From Phytopseudomonas straminea (lineage in GTDB: Bacteria; Pseudomonadota; Gammaproteobacteria; Pseudomonadales; Pseudomonadaceae): a stretch of DNA of 64,000 bases. Positions within the stretch are counted from its first letter, which is position 1; every line of letters starts with the position of its first letter. The notes under the pieces were generated by a model, which saw only the letters and a program-made list of their open reading frames with translations, searched no databases and was not told the origin of the DNA. Below are positions 28,944 to 41,447 of this stretch, one piece after another. The position numbers and the translations under genes are program-made. The DNA lies in contig NZ_FOMO01000005.1 in assembly GCF_900112645.1 (NCBI RefSeq), forward strand, positions 310,001 through 374,000. Direction: 5' to 3'.

Positions 28944-31223
28944 CTAGAGGTTCTCGTAGCGGTTCATGTCGAGCACGCCGGCCTCCACTGGCTCGTACTC
29001 GCGGATGTGCGCCGTCAGGTCATGGAAATATTGCCAGAACTGCGGATGGGTACGGCGAATGCCCCAACGCTCGACGATCTTCTCGAAGGCTTTAGCGTCG
29101 CGGGCCTGCTCCATGGCGGTCACGAAGTCCGGCACCTGGGCCGCGGCTACCGAAAACATGAAGTTCGGGTAGCTGCTCAGCACCTCCGGGTACACCGTCA
29201 GGGTGTCCAGACGCGGCTGGTAGCGCAGCTCCTCGCCGAGCATGAAGGCCACATTGCTGTGAGCGCGATTGCGCAGCAGGCTGTAGACCTCACGGCGCCC
29301 ACCCTCGCCCTCGACCCTCAGCAGCGTGGCCTCCGGCAGTTGCTCGATCACCCTGAGTTGTGCGGCCGGCTTCGATGCCAGGCGGCTCAGCGCCTGCTCT
29401 GCCTGACGCAGCTCGGCCGGCAAGCCATCGCGATAGCAGTGCTCGCCACCGCACCGATTGATCGGGTCACGCCGCGCATTCAGGCCATCGAAGCGCTGCA
29501 GCAACTGTTCGGCGAACTGATGCTTGGGATCGTCACCGCCCAAGGCCAAGCCGCTCGGCGTCTTCTTGTCCAGCGGGTAGTAATCCATCCACGCCTTGAG
29601 CTTGCCGCTGTACTGATACCAGTCGTCGAAGATCGACGTGCGCGCATCGGCCGGCATCAGGCGCAGGAAGTTCTGCTCGGCGCCATTGCGGATCAGGTCG
29701 AAGTACAGGCGGGTCTGCGCCTGGTGCGAGACATTGCCGAACACGTCGAAATTGACCACCAACTGGTAATAGGTGCGTTCCAGCAGCGGGTAATCCATCC
29801 ACCAGAGGGTCTGCGGAATCTCGCCGATCAGGCCTTTGCGCACCGAAGCGCTGTCATGCTGACGGAAGATCGACAGCAGCGCGTTGTCATTGCCCTGCCA
29901 GATCTGCGACCACTCTGATGGCGGTGCCTCGTGATAGCCGTCAGTGCGCAGGGCCTCGTAGGCGTTGCGCTTGTCGCGGGAGCTGCGCCACAGGCCTAGC
30001 AGATCGCCAATCTCGTCGAGCTGGCCGGGCATGGCCAACAGCGGCGTGGCTTCGCCGCGATAAGCCGGGTCGGTGATGTACAGATCGTGTTGCGGGTCCT
30101 GGAAGAAAACCCAGAAATTGTCGCGGATCACGTCGGTGGCGATCTGCCCGCGGCATACGGGCCCACGGATGAAGGTGCGCACGAAGTATTCGGCGTTATC
30201 GAGCATGAACTGATAGCGCGCCTGGGCGGGAATCGCCTCGAATGCCAGGAACGGGTTGGAGCGATGCTGCACGCCATACCCCGGCAGCGTAGCCACCTGC
30301 CAGTCGGTGCCGAAGAACAGCTCGCGCACATGCGCAAGCTTGGCGGCGCTGAGCGGATAAGTGATGTGGGTCTTGTGAACGATCACACCCTGGATCGGCA
30401 TCAACCGATAATAGATGTCGGTACCCGGATCATCGTTGGGGCGCCGCGTGGCGATGATGTCCACTGGCTGGCCGCTGGGCGTGCGCGAACGCACCAGCTG
30501 GAAAAAGTGCCCGGCCTCGCCACCTTCGAAATACAGATGGGCGAGAAACAGATGCTCATAGATCCAGCGGCTGACCAGTCGCTGTTCGTCACCGTCTGCA
30601 TTGAGGAAGCGTTCCCAGTCGGCGACCTGTTTGGCTTCAGCGGGGCTGGCCTGCAGCGCCTGCGCGTCGACCGGCGCGCCCTGCTGCAGCCAGCGCTGCA
30701 CCGTCTGGTAATCCTGTTCGGTAAGGCCGGTAACGGCGAACGGCATGCCGGCCATGGGGTTCTTGCTAGCGAAGTCGGCGAACTCGCCCGGCAGCGCGCA
30801 CTGGTTGGCGCGCTCGATGCTGATGTCCAGATCCTTGGGCAACTTGCTGTTGGCCGGCAGCGGTGTGGCGTGGCCCAACTCGAGCATGCGCGCCATCAAT
30901 GCAGCCTGGCCGCCCTGCTGCTCCAGCACCGAATGGAAATCCTTACGGCGCCAGGCCGGCGCGCCATGGGCGTCCATAAACAGCCGCGTGGTCGCTTGAG
31001 TATGGGTACGCGTGCCATCGTAAACCGCCGCCTTGCTGGCGCCGCGCTCGGCTCCCTCGCCGCTGCCCAGGTTGAGCTGACATGGCGCATCGTAGCAGGC
31101 ATGGCAGGCTACGCAGTTCTGCGTAAAGATCGGCTGGATGTCGCGGCTGTAGGAAATGTCCTGGGCCATTGTCAGCGGGCTGATCAGAACGAGGCAAAGG
31201 GTCAACAGCAGCCGGCAGCGCAT
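28944..31223 (-). CDS. cti: Periplasmic fatty acid cis/trans isomerase
   Basis: Cti converts cis to trans unsaturated acyl chains of membrane phospholipids, stiffening the membrane under solvent or heat stress in Pseudomonas and Vibrio. The 759-residue protein has a signal peptide ending at about residue 20 (LTMAQ) and a c-type haem motif C37-x2-C40-H41. A further Cys cluster ACYDAPC follows at once. The ATG at 31223 is used because it starts the signal peptide; the open frame further upstream is not signal-like. The gene is divergent from metH with a 187-base shared region. Confidence 0.93.
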   Translation of the reverse strand: MRCRLLLTLCLVLISPLTMAQDISYSRDIQPIFTQNCVACHACYDAPCQLNLGSGEGAERGASKAAVYDGTRTHTQATTRLFMDAHGAPAWRRKDFHSVLEQQGGQAALMARMLELGHATPLPANSKLPKDLDISIERANQCALPGEFADFASKNPMAGMPFAVTGLTEQDYQTVQRWLQQGAPVDAQALQASPAEAKQVADWERFLNADGDEQRLVSRWIYEHLFLAHLYFEGGEAGHFFQLVRSRTPSGQPVDIIATRRPNDDPGTDIYYRLMPIQGVIVHKTHITYPLSAAKLAHVRELFFGTDWQVATLPGYGVQHRSNPFLAFEAIPAQARYQFMLDNAEYFVRTFIRGPVCRGQIATDVIRDNFWVFFQDPQHDLYITDPAYRGEATPLLAMPGQLDEIGDLLGLWRSSRDKRNAYEALRTDGYHEAPPSEWSQIWQGNDNALLSIFRQHDSASVRKGLIGEIPQTLWWMDYPLLERTYYQLVVNFDVFGNVSHQAQTRLYFDLIRNGAEQNFLRLMPADARTSIFDDWYQYSGKLKAWMDYYPLDKKTPSGLALGGDDPKHQFAEQLLQRFDGLNARRDPINRCGGEHCYRDGLPAELRQAEQALSRLASKPAAQLRVIEQLPEATLLRVEGEGGRREVYSLLRNRAHSNVAFMLGEELRYQPRLDTLTVYPEVLSSYPNFMFSVAAAQVPDFVTAMEQARDAKAFEKIVERWGIRRTHPQFWQYFHDLTAHIREYEPVEAGVLDMNRYENL

Positions 31224-31311
31224 GGCACAAATTCCACGAAATTGGCCGCGCATTCTAGCCGTCTCGCCTGTGCCATCGCTATGCCTGCATGCCACCGGAC
31301 GCCATCGGCAA

Positions 31312-31328
31312 CATGAACATAATTCATG
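31312..31328 (+). promoter_or_regulatory. MetR-type operator upstream of metH
   Basis: CATGAACATAATTCATG is a perfect palindrome containing TGAACATAATTCA, an exact match to the MetR consensus TGAANNTNNTTCA. It lies 83-99 bases before metH. A TATCAT -10-like hexamer at 31366-31371 with no good -35 fits an activator-dependent promoter. cti lies on the other side, so it could also be affected. Confidence 0.72.
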
Positions 31329-31410
31329 CAGAAGTGCGCGACGCAGAAATGCCGTCAAGGTTTGTTATCATCAGTGGCCTTGTCGTAGCCTCCCGTTCAG
31401 AGCCTTTTCC

Positions 31411-35127
<3,717 letters not shown>

Positions 35128-35145
35128 GCCAACACAAGGACCTGC

Positions 35146-35180
35146 GAACCCGCGCGGCGCCAGTCGCCGGGTTCTTTCTC
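35146..35180 (+). terminator. Terminator-like hairpin after metH
   Basis: The arms GAACCCG (35146-35152) and CGGGTTC (35168-35174) enclose a GC-rich loop and lead into TTTCTC. It lies 18 bases after the metH stop. Confidence 0.6.
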
Positions 35181-35195
35181 TGCAAGGACGTACTC

Positions 35196-35705
35196 ATGTA
35201 CTACCGACTACCCGCCCTCTTTCTGTTCGCCCTGCTGACCGGCTGCGGCACCATCGCCTTCGACCCGCCAGTGTTCGACCTGGCCGCTTCCAAGATCGCT
35301 GATTTCCCGGTCAAAGGAACGATCGCCATCGAAAATGCCCAGCCTGCGACCGAGCCGGTGATTCTGCATTCGCAAAGCGGCACCCGCCTGCAGTCGAACT
35401 ACCACGAAGTTACCAAGACCATGGTGACTCAGGCCCGCTTCGAACTGGCGCGCCATGGCAAGGTCAGCGCAGGAAGCGACAAGCGCATCGATCTCAAGGT
35501 CACGCACCTGGAGAGCCGCTACATCTTCTTCTACTGGAAAGGCACCATGACCTTCACCGTCAGCCTGGGTGATGGGCAACGCTTCGAAATGACCATCAAT
35601 CACGCTACGGGCGCCAGTGCCCAGCAGGACCTCAGCGGCTCGATCGCCGACGGCGTGGTGGCCCTTTACAAAGACCCGCGGGTACTCGCCTACCTCGCGA
35701 ACTGA
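35196..35705 (+). CDS. Hypothetical lipoprotein
   Basis: A 169-residue protein with a lipoprotein signal peptide: charged start, hydrophobic core LFLFALLTGC and acylated C17. The mature part is beta-rich (VKGTIAIENA, RIDLKVTHLESRYIFFYWKGTMTFTVSL) with no family I recognise. It should sit on the inner or outer membrane facing the periplasm; residue +2 is Gly, which favours the outer membrane. The ATG at 35196 has an AAGGA site. It is separated from metH by a terminator-like hairpin and lies just before two small hypothetical genes. Confidence 0.7.
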   Translation: MYYRLPALFLFALLTGCGTIAFDPPVFDLAASKIADFPVKGTIAIENAQPATEPVILHSQSGTRLQSNYHEVTKTMVTQARFELARHGKVSAGSDKRIDLKVTHLESRYIFFYWKGTMTFTVSLGDGQRFEMTINHATGASAQQDLSGSIADGVVALYKDPRVLAYLAN

Positions 35706-35728
35706 ATCCATTGAACGACCGGACTGCC

Positions 35729-36049
35729 ATGACCGACACAACGACCTACCTGCTCGACCAGCTGGAAACCGCCGACATGCTGGTCATCGATGACCTGCAC
35801 GCCTTCGACTTCCAGCTCGACGACGCGCTACTCGATCAGGCCGATGCGGCCGCTGAAGCGAACGAGGCGTTCGCCAGCGAGGCGGTTGTATTGTCTATCG
35901 AGGCCCAAGACGGCCGCGAACGCAAACGCTGGCAGTTCAGTTACAACGCGGTGATGGAAGCGCAATACCTGGCAGCAGAAGACAGTTGGCGCATTGGCGA
36001 ACACCATCTGACCTGTCTCGCTGCGGTGAGCAGCGACGCAGAAGACTGA
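35729..36049 (+). CDS. Small acidic hypothetical protein
   Basis: A 106-residue strongly acidic protein (LDQLETADMLVIDDLHAFDF) with no signal peptide, span or known motif. The ATG at 35729 is chosen over an in-frame TTG at 35711, which has no better ribosome site. It starts 23 bases after the lipoprotein stop and ends 11 bases before the next small gene, so a shared transcript is likely. I do not recognise the family with confidence. Confidence 0.6.
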   Translation: MTDTTTYLLDQLETADMLVIDDLHAFDFQLDDALLDQADAAAEANEAFASEAVVLSIEAQDGRERKRWQFSYNAVMEAQYLAAEDSWRIGEHHLTCLAAVSSDAED

Positions 36050-36060
36050 TCGCGCCACGG

Positions 36061-36489
36061 ATGACCATCTTGCAGCGCATCGCGCCACCCCTCTGGGCGC
36101 CGGATTTCGCCCGGCACCGCATACTGCTGGATGGGCCTCAGGCCGAGAAAGCACGAAAGGCGTTTGCGCCTCTGCTGAGTTCGCTTTATGAGCAATTGCA
36201 ACGGCGTCTTGATGCCTACGTCAATGACCCTGAGCAGTGCTTCCCCGAAATCGATGCTTTTCCCTGCCGCAATAATCTTGCCGGCACGTACTACATTGAG
36301 TCGGAAACCTACGAGGTCTGCGACGAGGGCTACCGGCTGTGGATTCAGGTTCGCTGCCAAGAGAAGCCCAGTCATCCTGATCAGCAAGAACGCGGCTATG
36401 ACTATCTGGGCTTGGAGGCCATCTGCAGTCTGGCTCCAGGCGGCCGCGAAGCTTTTATCGACGAGGGTTTCAACAGCAGCAGTATCTGA
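36061..36489 (+). CDS. Hypothetical protein
   Basis: A 142-residue soluble protein, N-terminus MTILQRIAPPLW, rich in aromatic and charged residues, with segments RNNLAGTYYIES and YRLWIQVRCQ. No signal peptide, span or catalytic motif is seen. The frame is open back to 35986, inside the preceding gene, but the ATG at 36061 avoids that overlap. Downstream it converges on the DUF1883 gene with six bases between stops. Confidence 0.55.
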   Translation: MTILQRIAPPLWAPDFARHRILLDGPQAEKARKAFAPLLSSLYEQLQRRLDAYVNDPEQCFPEIDAFPCRNNLAGTYYIESETYEVCDEGYRLWIQVRCQEKPSHPDQQERGYDYLGLEAICSLAPGGREAFIDEGFNSSSI

Positions 36490-36495
36490 GTCGCA

Positions 36496-36798
36496 TCAGG
36501 ACAAATCTGAAGACGAGCGGCGCACGATCTTGATCGAGTGCTTGAGGGTCGGCTTGCGCGTCACGCTGATCGCCTTGCGGGTCACGGTGTCGAGGGTAAT
36601 GTTCCAGAAACCGCTGCTGGGCACGGTGATCTTGGCCGGAAACTTGTCGAACGCGCCGCCGTGATACGTATGGCGACCACCATTCTTGAAACTGCGAAAG
36701 TTCGCATCGTTCATCAGGCGGATATTGCAGGGTTGCGAGCATTCGATGATGACCAGGTCATCTTCGTTGAGGTGCTCGCGCTGGTGGATGTACTTCAT
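36496..36798 (-). CDS. DUF1883 domain protein
   Basis: A 100-residue protein closely matching DUF1883: MKYIHQREHL at the start, then CNIRLMNDANFRSFKNGG, a HTYHGG turn, and the hydrophobic SGFWNITLDTV strand, ending in a basic KHSIKIVRR. It looks like a compact beta-sandwich. Function is unknown in the family; it sometimes appears beside TIR or signalling domains, not here. The ATG at 36798 lies behind GAGGAG-like sequence. Confidence 0.85.
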   Translation of the reverse strand: MKYIHQREHLNEDDLVIIECSQPCNIRLMNDANFRSFKNGGRHTYHGGAFDKFPAKITVPSSGFWNITLDTVTRKAISVTRKPTLKHSIKIVRRSSSDLS

Positions 36799-36834
36799 CA
36801 GGCGCTCCTCGGGGTTTCAGGGCGCTAGCATGAC

Positions 36835-37611
36835 TTACCAGCCGCCAGACAGCAAAGCCCGCGACCGCTCCAGCCCCAGATAACTGACGAGAATGCGCTG
36901 CCAGCTGCCATCGCGATGCATGTCCTCGAACGCCGCCGTCATCTTCTGCGACAGCGCCTCGGCACCTTCCAGTTTGAGGCTGCCAGCGATATGACTGCGC
37001 GTGCTGCTCAGCGGCTTGCCAGCCAGCAGCGGCGCCTGGGCATTCATTTCGCGCCATAGATAGAAAGCCCGCAAGTCGATCTCGTACCAGGCCACCACGC
37101 GGCCGCTGCGCAGCAGCTCGGCAGCTTGCAGCGGATCGGTGACCTCCACTACACGCTGGTCGCCACTTTGGATGCGTTTCAGTTCATCAGCGCGCGGGGT
37201 GCCGGCCATCACCGCCACCGGGCCGGCCCGCAGGGCATCGTTCAGGTTGTCGAAGGTGCGGTCGAGACTGACGAGCACATAGGGCGTGGGCAGCACATCG
37301 AGCAGCCAGACGAATCCATTCTCCCGCTCCGGGGTACGCCCCAGATTGAGCACGATGCCATGGGGGTCGCCTTCGGCCTCGCTCAAGACCCTGCGCCAGG
37401 GCACACTGCGAAACACGCATTGCTGGGCCGTGCGCGTACACAACTCACGCATCAGCTCACCGAACAGCCCGGAGCCCTTGGCCACGCCGTCGGCGAAGGG
37501 CATCTGGCCCTGGCCAACATAGACATTCAACGGCTCCTCCTGAGCGGCGAGAGGGCCGCTCAGGGCGCACATCAGCACCAGAAGGCCACCGATGTGACGA
37601 AAATGGGCCAT
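36835..37611 (-). CDS. Periplasmic substrate-binding-like protein
   Basis: A 258-residue exported protein with a signal peptide about residues 1-23 (ending LAAQ) and an SBP_bac_3-like fold. NVYVGQGQMPFADGVAKGSGLFGELM is the first lobe, and PVAVMAGTPRADELKRI the hinge region. No permease or ATPase genes are nearby, so it may be an orphan binding protein or a sensor partner. The ATG at 37611 has an AAGAGA site; an in-frame upstream start at 37629 would add six residues. Confidence 0.7.
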   Translation of the reverse strand: MAHFRHIGGLLVLMCALSGPLAAQEEPLNVYVGQGQMPFADGVAKGSGLFGELMRELCTRTAQQCVFRSVPWRRVLSEAEGDPHGIVLNLGRTPERENGFVWLLDVLPTPYVLVSLDRTFDNLNDALRAGPVAVMAGTPRADELKRIQSGDQRVVEVTDPLQAAELLRSGRVVAWYEIDLRAFYLWREMNAQAPLLAGKPLSSTRSHIAGSLKLEGAEALSQKMTAAFEDMHRDGSWQRILVSYLGLERSRALLSGGW

Positions 37612-37700
37612 GACATCTCTTGTGCGCACGCGCCAATCCCATAGTGACTAACGAAGCTCGAAACCTGGCGCAGTGTGCATCAGCGCTGGGCAAATGCCTA

Positions 37701-38627
37701 TCAGCCCAATGCCGTATCTAAGAACATCATCACAGCAAACCCGCCCATCAGCCCGAGAGTCGCCGCCGTCTGGTGGCCGTTGCGGTGAGTCTCGGGGATG
37801 ATCTCGTGGGATACCACGAACAGCATCGCACCGGCGGCCAGACCAAGGCCGATGGGATAAGCCAGCGCATAGCTGCTCGACATGCCGACACCAACCAACG
37901 CACCAAGGGGCTCCATCAGGCCACTGGCGGCTGCAATCAGTGCTGCACGCAAGACCGATACACCGATGGTGCGCAGCGCCAGGGCGACAGCCAGGCCTTC
38001 GGGAATGTCCTGAATGGCAATGGCGGTTGCCAATGGAATGCCGACCTGCATGTCATCGCCGGCAAAGCCAACGCCAATGGCCATACCTTCCGGCAGGTTA
38101 TGCAGGGTGATGGCGAACACGAATAGCCATACGCGGCTTAGCCGGCTGCTTTGTGGCCCCTGCGCGCCCGCGCTTTCATGCTCGTGGGGTGTGAAGCGGT
38201 CCAGCCCGAGCATCAGCAGCACACCAAGGGCCAGCCCGAGCACCACCGTCGCAGCGCCCCGCAAACCGCTGCCGGTCAACACTTCGGCGGCTTCCAGGCC
38301 AGGCAGGATCAGCGAAAAGGAGCTGGCCGCCAGCATCATGCCGGCCGCGAAGCCGAGCATGCTGTCCTGGGTCCTGACGCTGATGTTGCCCAGCGCCAGC
38401 GCCGCAAGCGCACCCAGAGCGGTTGCTGCAAAGCCCGCGCCGCCGCCATACAGGGCATAACGAATACGCTCCGGGTGCGCCCCATCGAAGATATTGACCA
38501 GACTACTGAACAGCAACCACAACACCACCAACAGAGCAATGCCCAGCCCGGCGGCCACCCACGGAGATTCACGAACCTGGGAAACCCATGCCTGCAGCAT
38601 GCCATTGCGAGCGGAAAGCGTTTGCAT
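37701..38627 (-). CDS. ZIP family metal transporter
   Basis: A 308-residue ZIP transporter with an N-terminal extension of about 40 residues and eight spans; ZIPs import Zn2+, Fe2+ or Mn2+ into the cytosol. The metal-binding helices are AITLHNLPEGMAIG (helix IV) and AIQDIPEGLAVALAL (helix V), the binuclear-centre signature of the GufA-like branch. A His-rich cytoplasmic loop FTPHEHES precedes them. Upstream on the same strand, a Fur-like site lies at 38769-38787. Confidence 0.88.
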   Translation of the reverse strand: MQTLSARNGMLQAWVSQVRESPWVAAGLGIALLVVLWLLFSSLVNIFDGAHPERIRYALYGGGAGFAATALGALAALALGNISVRTQDSMLGFAAGMMLAASSFSLILPGLEAAEVLTGSGLRGAATVVLGLALGVLLMLGLDRFTPHEHESAGAQGPQSSRLSRVWLFVFAITLHNLPEGMAIGVGFAGDDMQVGIPLATAIAIQDIPEGLAVALALRTIGVSVLRAALIAAASGLMEPLGALVGVGMSSSYALAYPIGLGLAAGAMLFVVSHEIIPETHRNGHQTAATLGLMGGFAVMMFLDTALG

Positions 38628-39117
38628 AGAGCCTCTTCGTTCAACTCTGGGACAGGCGGCGCACGAGGCCGGCCTTATGTGTGCGACAAGCAGATTATTG
38701 TCGACGTTTCACCTGTTCGCCGCCCGGTATTGGGAGGCTGCGGGCAGTCAACGAACCATCACATTGTTGCGGATGATTCTCAATAGTCAGGCAAGGAAAA
38801 TCTCACCTGCCAGGCACTTGCGCAACGATCCACCACCACAGTTATGCATGCATTCTGACTTAGCACCAAAAGTTCTTTTCTTATATTCAAACATCACTTT
38901 TGCGCATAAACCTGAACTGGTATCGTGCCCCGGCTCCGCATGAGGAGTGCGCGGCCGTGCGCGCAGATTTGCTGTAACGGGTCATCGAAGCATTATGCGT
39001 GGCGGCTTGCCAGAGCCACGGTAGACGAGCGACAAACCGCTCGCTGCCGAACCAAGCCACACTGTCGCGCCGCAATCGCTCGATCGATCTGGCAAGCAGC
39101 CTGATAACAGGATTCCC
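38628..39117. other. Divergent ZIP-cysI intergenic region
   Basis: The 490 bases between these divergent genes hold no convincing gene. They include a Fur-like site (38769-38787) on the ZIP side. A TATATT -10-like hexamer at 38882-38887 on the cysI side would leave a leader of about 220 bases. The AT-rich stretch around 38860-38910 is where CysB-type activators would be expected for a sulfite reductase gene, but no defined site is visible. Confidence 0.45.
38769..38787 (-). promoter_or_regulatory. Possible Fur box upstream of the ZIP transporter
   Basis: On the minus strand the site contains ATTGAGAATCATCCGC. It matches the 19-base Fur consensus at about 11 positions, including the central GA-AATCAT part. 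It lies about 140 bases upstream of the ZIP start, rather far unless the leader is long. Confidence 0.35.
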
Positions 39118-40776
39118 ATGTACGTATACGACCAGTACGACCAGAAAATCGTCGAGGACCGCGTCAAGCAGTTCCGCGATCAAACCCGCCGTTACCTCAG
39201 TGGCGAACTGAGCGGCGAAGAATTCCGTCCGCTGCGGCTGCAGAACGGTCTGTACATCCAGCGCTTCGCACCCATGCTGCGCATCGCTGTGCCCTACGGC
39301 CTGCTGAACAGCACCCAGGTGCGCAAGCTGGCGCAAATCGCCCGCGATTACGACAAGGGCTACGCGCACATCAGCACCCGCCAGAACGTACAGTTCAACT
39401 GGCCGGAACTGGAAGACGTGCCGGAGATTCTCGCCGAGCTGGCCACCGTGCAGATGCACGCCATCCAGACCAGCGGCAACTGCATCCGCAACACCACCAC
39501 CGACCAGTTCGCCGGTGTGGCCAAGGATGAAATCATCGATCCGCGCCCCTGGTGCGAAATCATCCGCCAGTGGTCGACCTTTCATCCCGAGTTCAGCCAC
39601 CTGCCGCGCAAGTTCAAGATCGCCGTCAACGGCGCCGCCAGTGACCGCGCCGCCATCGAGGTGCACGACATCGGCCTGGAAGCGGTGAAGAACGCCGCGG
39701 GCGAGTTGGGCTTCCGCGTCGCCGTGGGTGGCGGCCTGGGCCGTACGCCGATCGTCGGCAGCTTCATCAATGAATTCCTGCCCTGGCAGCACCTGCTTTC
39801 CTATCTCGACGCCATTCTGCGTGTCTACAACCGCTACGGCCGTCGCGACAACAAGTACAAGGCGCGCATCAAGATCCTGGTCAAGGCGCTGACCCCGGAA
39901 GTGTTCGCCGAGCGCGTCAACGCCGAGTGGGCGCACCTCAAGGATGGCCCGACCACCCTGACCGACGCCGAAGTGGCCCGCGTCGCTGCGCATTTCGTCG
40001 ATCCGGCCTACCAGGCGCTGCAGGATCAGGATGCGCAACTCGCCCAGCTCGACGCCGAGCATCCGGGTTTCGCCCGCTGGCGCCAGCGCAACACCTTCGC
40101 CCACAAGAAGCCGGGCTATGTAGCCGTCACCCTGTCGCTCAAGCCCACCGGCGTGGCTCCAGGCGATGTGACCGACAAGCAGCTCGACGCCATCGCCGAC
40201 CTGGCCGATCGCTACAGCTTCGGCGAAGTGCGCAACAGCCATAACCAGAACATCATCCTCGCCGACGTCGAGCAGCAGCAGCTGTTCACCCTGTGGGGCG
40301 AACTGCGCGACAAGGGTTTCGCCACTCCGAACGTGGGCCTGCTGACCGACATCATCTGCTGCCCGGGCGGCGACTTCTGCTCGCTGGCCAACGCCAAGTC
40401 GATCCCGGTGGCCGAAGCCATCCAGCGCCGCTTCGATAACCTGGACTACCTGTTCGACATTGGCGACATCGACCTGAACATTTCCGGCTGCATGAACGCC
40501 TGCGGCCACCACCACGTGGGCCACATCGGCATTCTCGGCGTCGACAAGAAAGGCCAGGAGTTCTACCAGGTGTCCCTCGGCGGCAGCGCCGGTCGTGACG
40601 CCAGCCTGGCGCAGATCCTCGGCCCGTCCTTCGCCCAGGACGACATGCCGGACGTGATCGACAAGATCGTCAACGTCTATGTCGAGCAACGCACCGAAGA
40701 AGAAAGTTTCATCGACACCTTCCGCCGTATCGGTGTCGCCCCGTTCAAGGAGCGCGTATATGCAGCGAATCATTAA
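39118..40776 (+). CDS. cysI: Sulfite reductase, sirohaem subunit (nitrite/sulfite reductase family)
   Basis: A 552-residue sirohaem/[4Fe-4S] reductase reducing sulfite to sulfide for cysteine synthesis. The cluster ligands are C414, C420, C458 and C462, in the family spacing (CCPGGDFC and SGCMNACGHH). The duplicated ferredoxin-like and sirohaem-binding lobes are complete, with STRQNVQFNW and TSGNCIRN for the sirohaem site. No flavoprotein cysJ is next to it; pseudomonads are thought to feed this enzyme from a ferredoxin-type donor. The ATG at 39118 has a GGA site in ACAGGATTCCC. It overlaps the DUF934 gene by 17 bases. Confidence 0.92.
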   Translation: MYVYDQYDQKIVEDRVKQFRDQTRRYLSGELSGEEFRPLRLQNGLYIQRFAPMLRIAVPYGLLNSTQVRKLAQIARDYDKGYAHISTRQNVQFNWPELEDVPEILAELATVQMHAIQTSGNCIRNTTTDQFAGVAKDEIIDPRPWCEIIRQWSTFHPEFSHLPRKFKIAVNGAASDRAAIEVHDIGLEAVKNAAGELGFRVAVGGGLGRTPIVGSFINEFLPWQHLLSYLDAILRVYNRYGRRDNKYKARIKILVKALTPEVFAERVNAEWAHLKDGPTTLTDAEVARVAAHFVDPAYQALQDQDAQLAQLDAEHPGFARWRQRNTFAHKKPGYVAVTLSLKPTGVAPGDVTDKQLDAIADLADRYSFGEVRNSHNQNIILADVEQQQLFTLWGELRDKGFATPNVGLLTDIICCPGGDFCSLANAKSIPVAEAIQRRFDNLDYLFDIGDIDLNISGCMNACGHHHVGHIGILGVDKKGQEFYQVSLGGSAGRDASLAQILGPSFAQDDMPDVIDKIVNVYVEQRTEEESFIDTFRRIGVAPFKERVYAANH

Positions 40777-41257
40777 GAACGGCCAGATCGTCGACGAAAG
40801 CTGGCACCTGATGCCTAAGGAAACCAGCTTTGAAGAACTGTCCAACTGCGACGACCTGATCGTACCGCTGAACCTCTGGCTCGAACACGGCCATGCCCTC
40901 AAGGCCCGCGACGGCGGCTTGGGCGTGTGGCTGGACGCCGAAGAAGAAATCGAGTCGATCGTCGACTCGCTGGACGCCTTCCAGGTCATCGCGCTGAACT
41001 TCCCGGCCTTCACCGACGGCCGTCACTCGTCATCCGCTTACCTGCTTCGTACTCGCTACGGCTTCAAGGGCGAGCTGCGCGCCATTGGCGACGTGCTGCG
41101 CGACCAGCTGTGGGCGCTCAAACGCTGCGGCTTCGACGCCTTTGCCCTGCGCGTAGACAAGGACGCCGAAGACGCGCTGAAAGCCTTCGAGGAGTTCTCC
41201 GAGGTCTACCAGGCCTCCGCCGATCAGCCGCAACCGCTGTTCCGGCGCCGCGCCTAA
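40760..41257 (+). CDS. DUF934 protein, sulfite reductase partner
   Basis: A 165-residue DUF934 protein, N-terminus MQRIIKNGQIVDESW. The family almost always follows cysI-type genes in proteobacteria and is thought to assist sulfite reduction; its reaction is not established. Landmarks are VPLNLWLEHG, NFPAFTDGRHSSSAYLLR (residues about 77-94) and LKRCGFDAFALR. The ATG at 40760 lies inside the end of cysI. The stop TAA shares its last base with the left end of the repeat element at 41257. Confidence 0.88.
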   Translation: MQRIIKNGQIVDESWHLMPKETSFEELSNCDDLIVPLNLWLEHGHALKARDGGLGVWLDAEEEIESIVDSLDAFQVIALNFPAFTDGRHSSSAYLLRTRYGFKGELRAIGDVLRDQLWALKRCGFDAFALRVDKDAEDALKAFEEFSEVYQASADQPQPLFRRRA

Positions 41258-41394
41258 GAGCCTGCTCACGATCTGCTGCGCGTCGGCCCCACTGCGTTAA
41301 AAACAGGCTGGATTGCCAGCCCAGTCAGAATGCTCATTTACATCGACTGTTTTTGCCTGTATGGCTCTAGCTCGCGAGATCGTGAACAGGCTCT
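41257..41394. repeat. Inverted-terminal-repeat element A (MITE-like), 138 bases
   Basis: The ends AGAGCCTGCTCACGATCT (41257-41274) and AGATCGTGAACAGGCTCT (41377-41394) are inverted repeats with one mismatch in 18. The interior has GCGTTAAAAACAGGCTG (41294-41310) and a stretch around CCCAGTCAGAATGCTCATTT (41319-41338) that is shared, on the opposite strand, with the element at 48965-49193. It has no coding capacity. It begins on the last base of the DUF934 stop. Confidence 0.75.
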
Positions 41395-41401
41395 AAGAAT
41401 G

Positions 41402-41430
41402 AAAAACCCGCCAAAAGGCGGGTTTTTTTA
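41402..41430. terminator. Bidirectional terminator between converging genes
   Basis: AAAACCCGCC-AAAA-GGCGGGTTTT is a perfect stem with A-rich and T-rich flanks on both sides. It can end both the cysI-DUF934 transcript and the minus-strand oxidoreductase transcript. Confidence 0.9.
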
Positions 41431-41447
41431 TGGGCGTTTATCGAGTC

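Noticed and set aside
31224..31410. Cobalamin riboswitch in the metH leader
   Set aside because: The 187-base divergent region is too short and no B12-box-like conserved sequence is visible; a MetR site explains regulation better.
38887..41013. 708-codon antisense frame opposite cysI
   Set aside because: It runs through both cysI and the intergenic region with no family features. The sense gene has all cofactor ligands.
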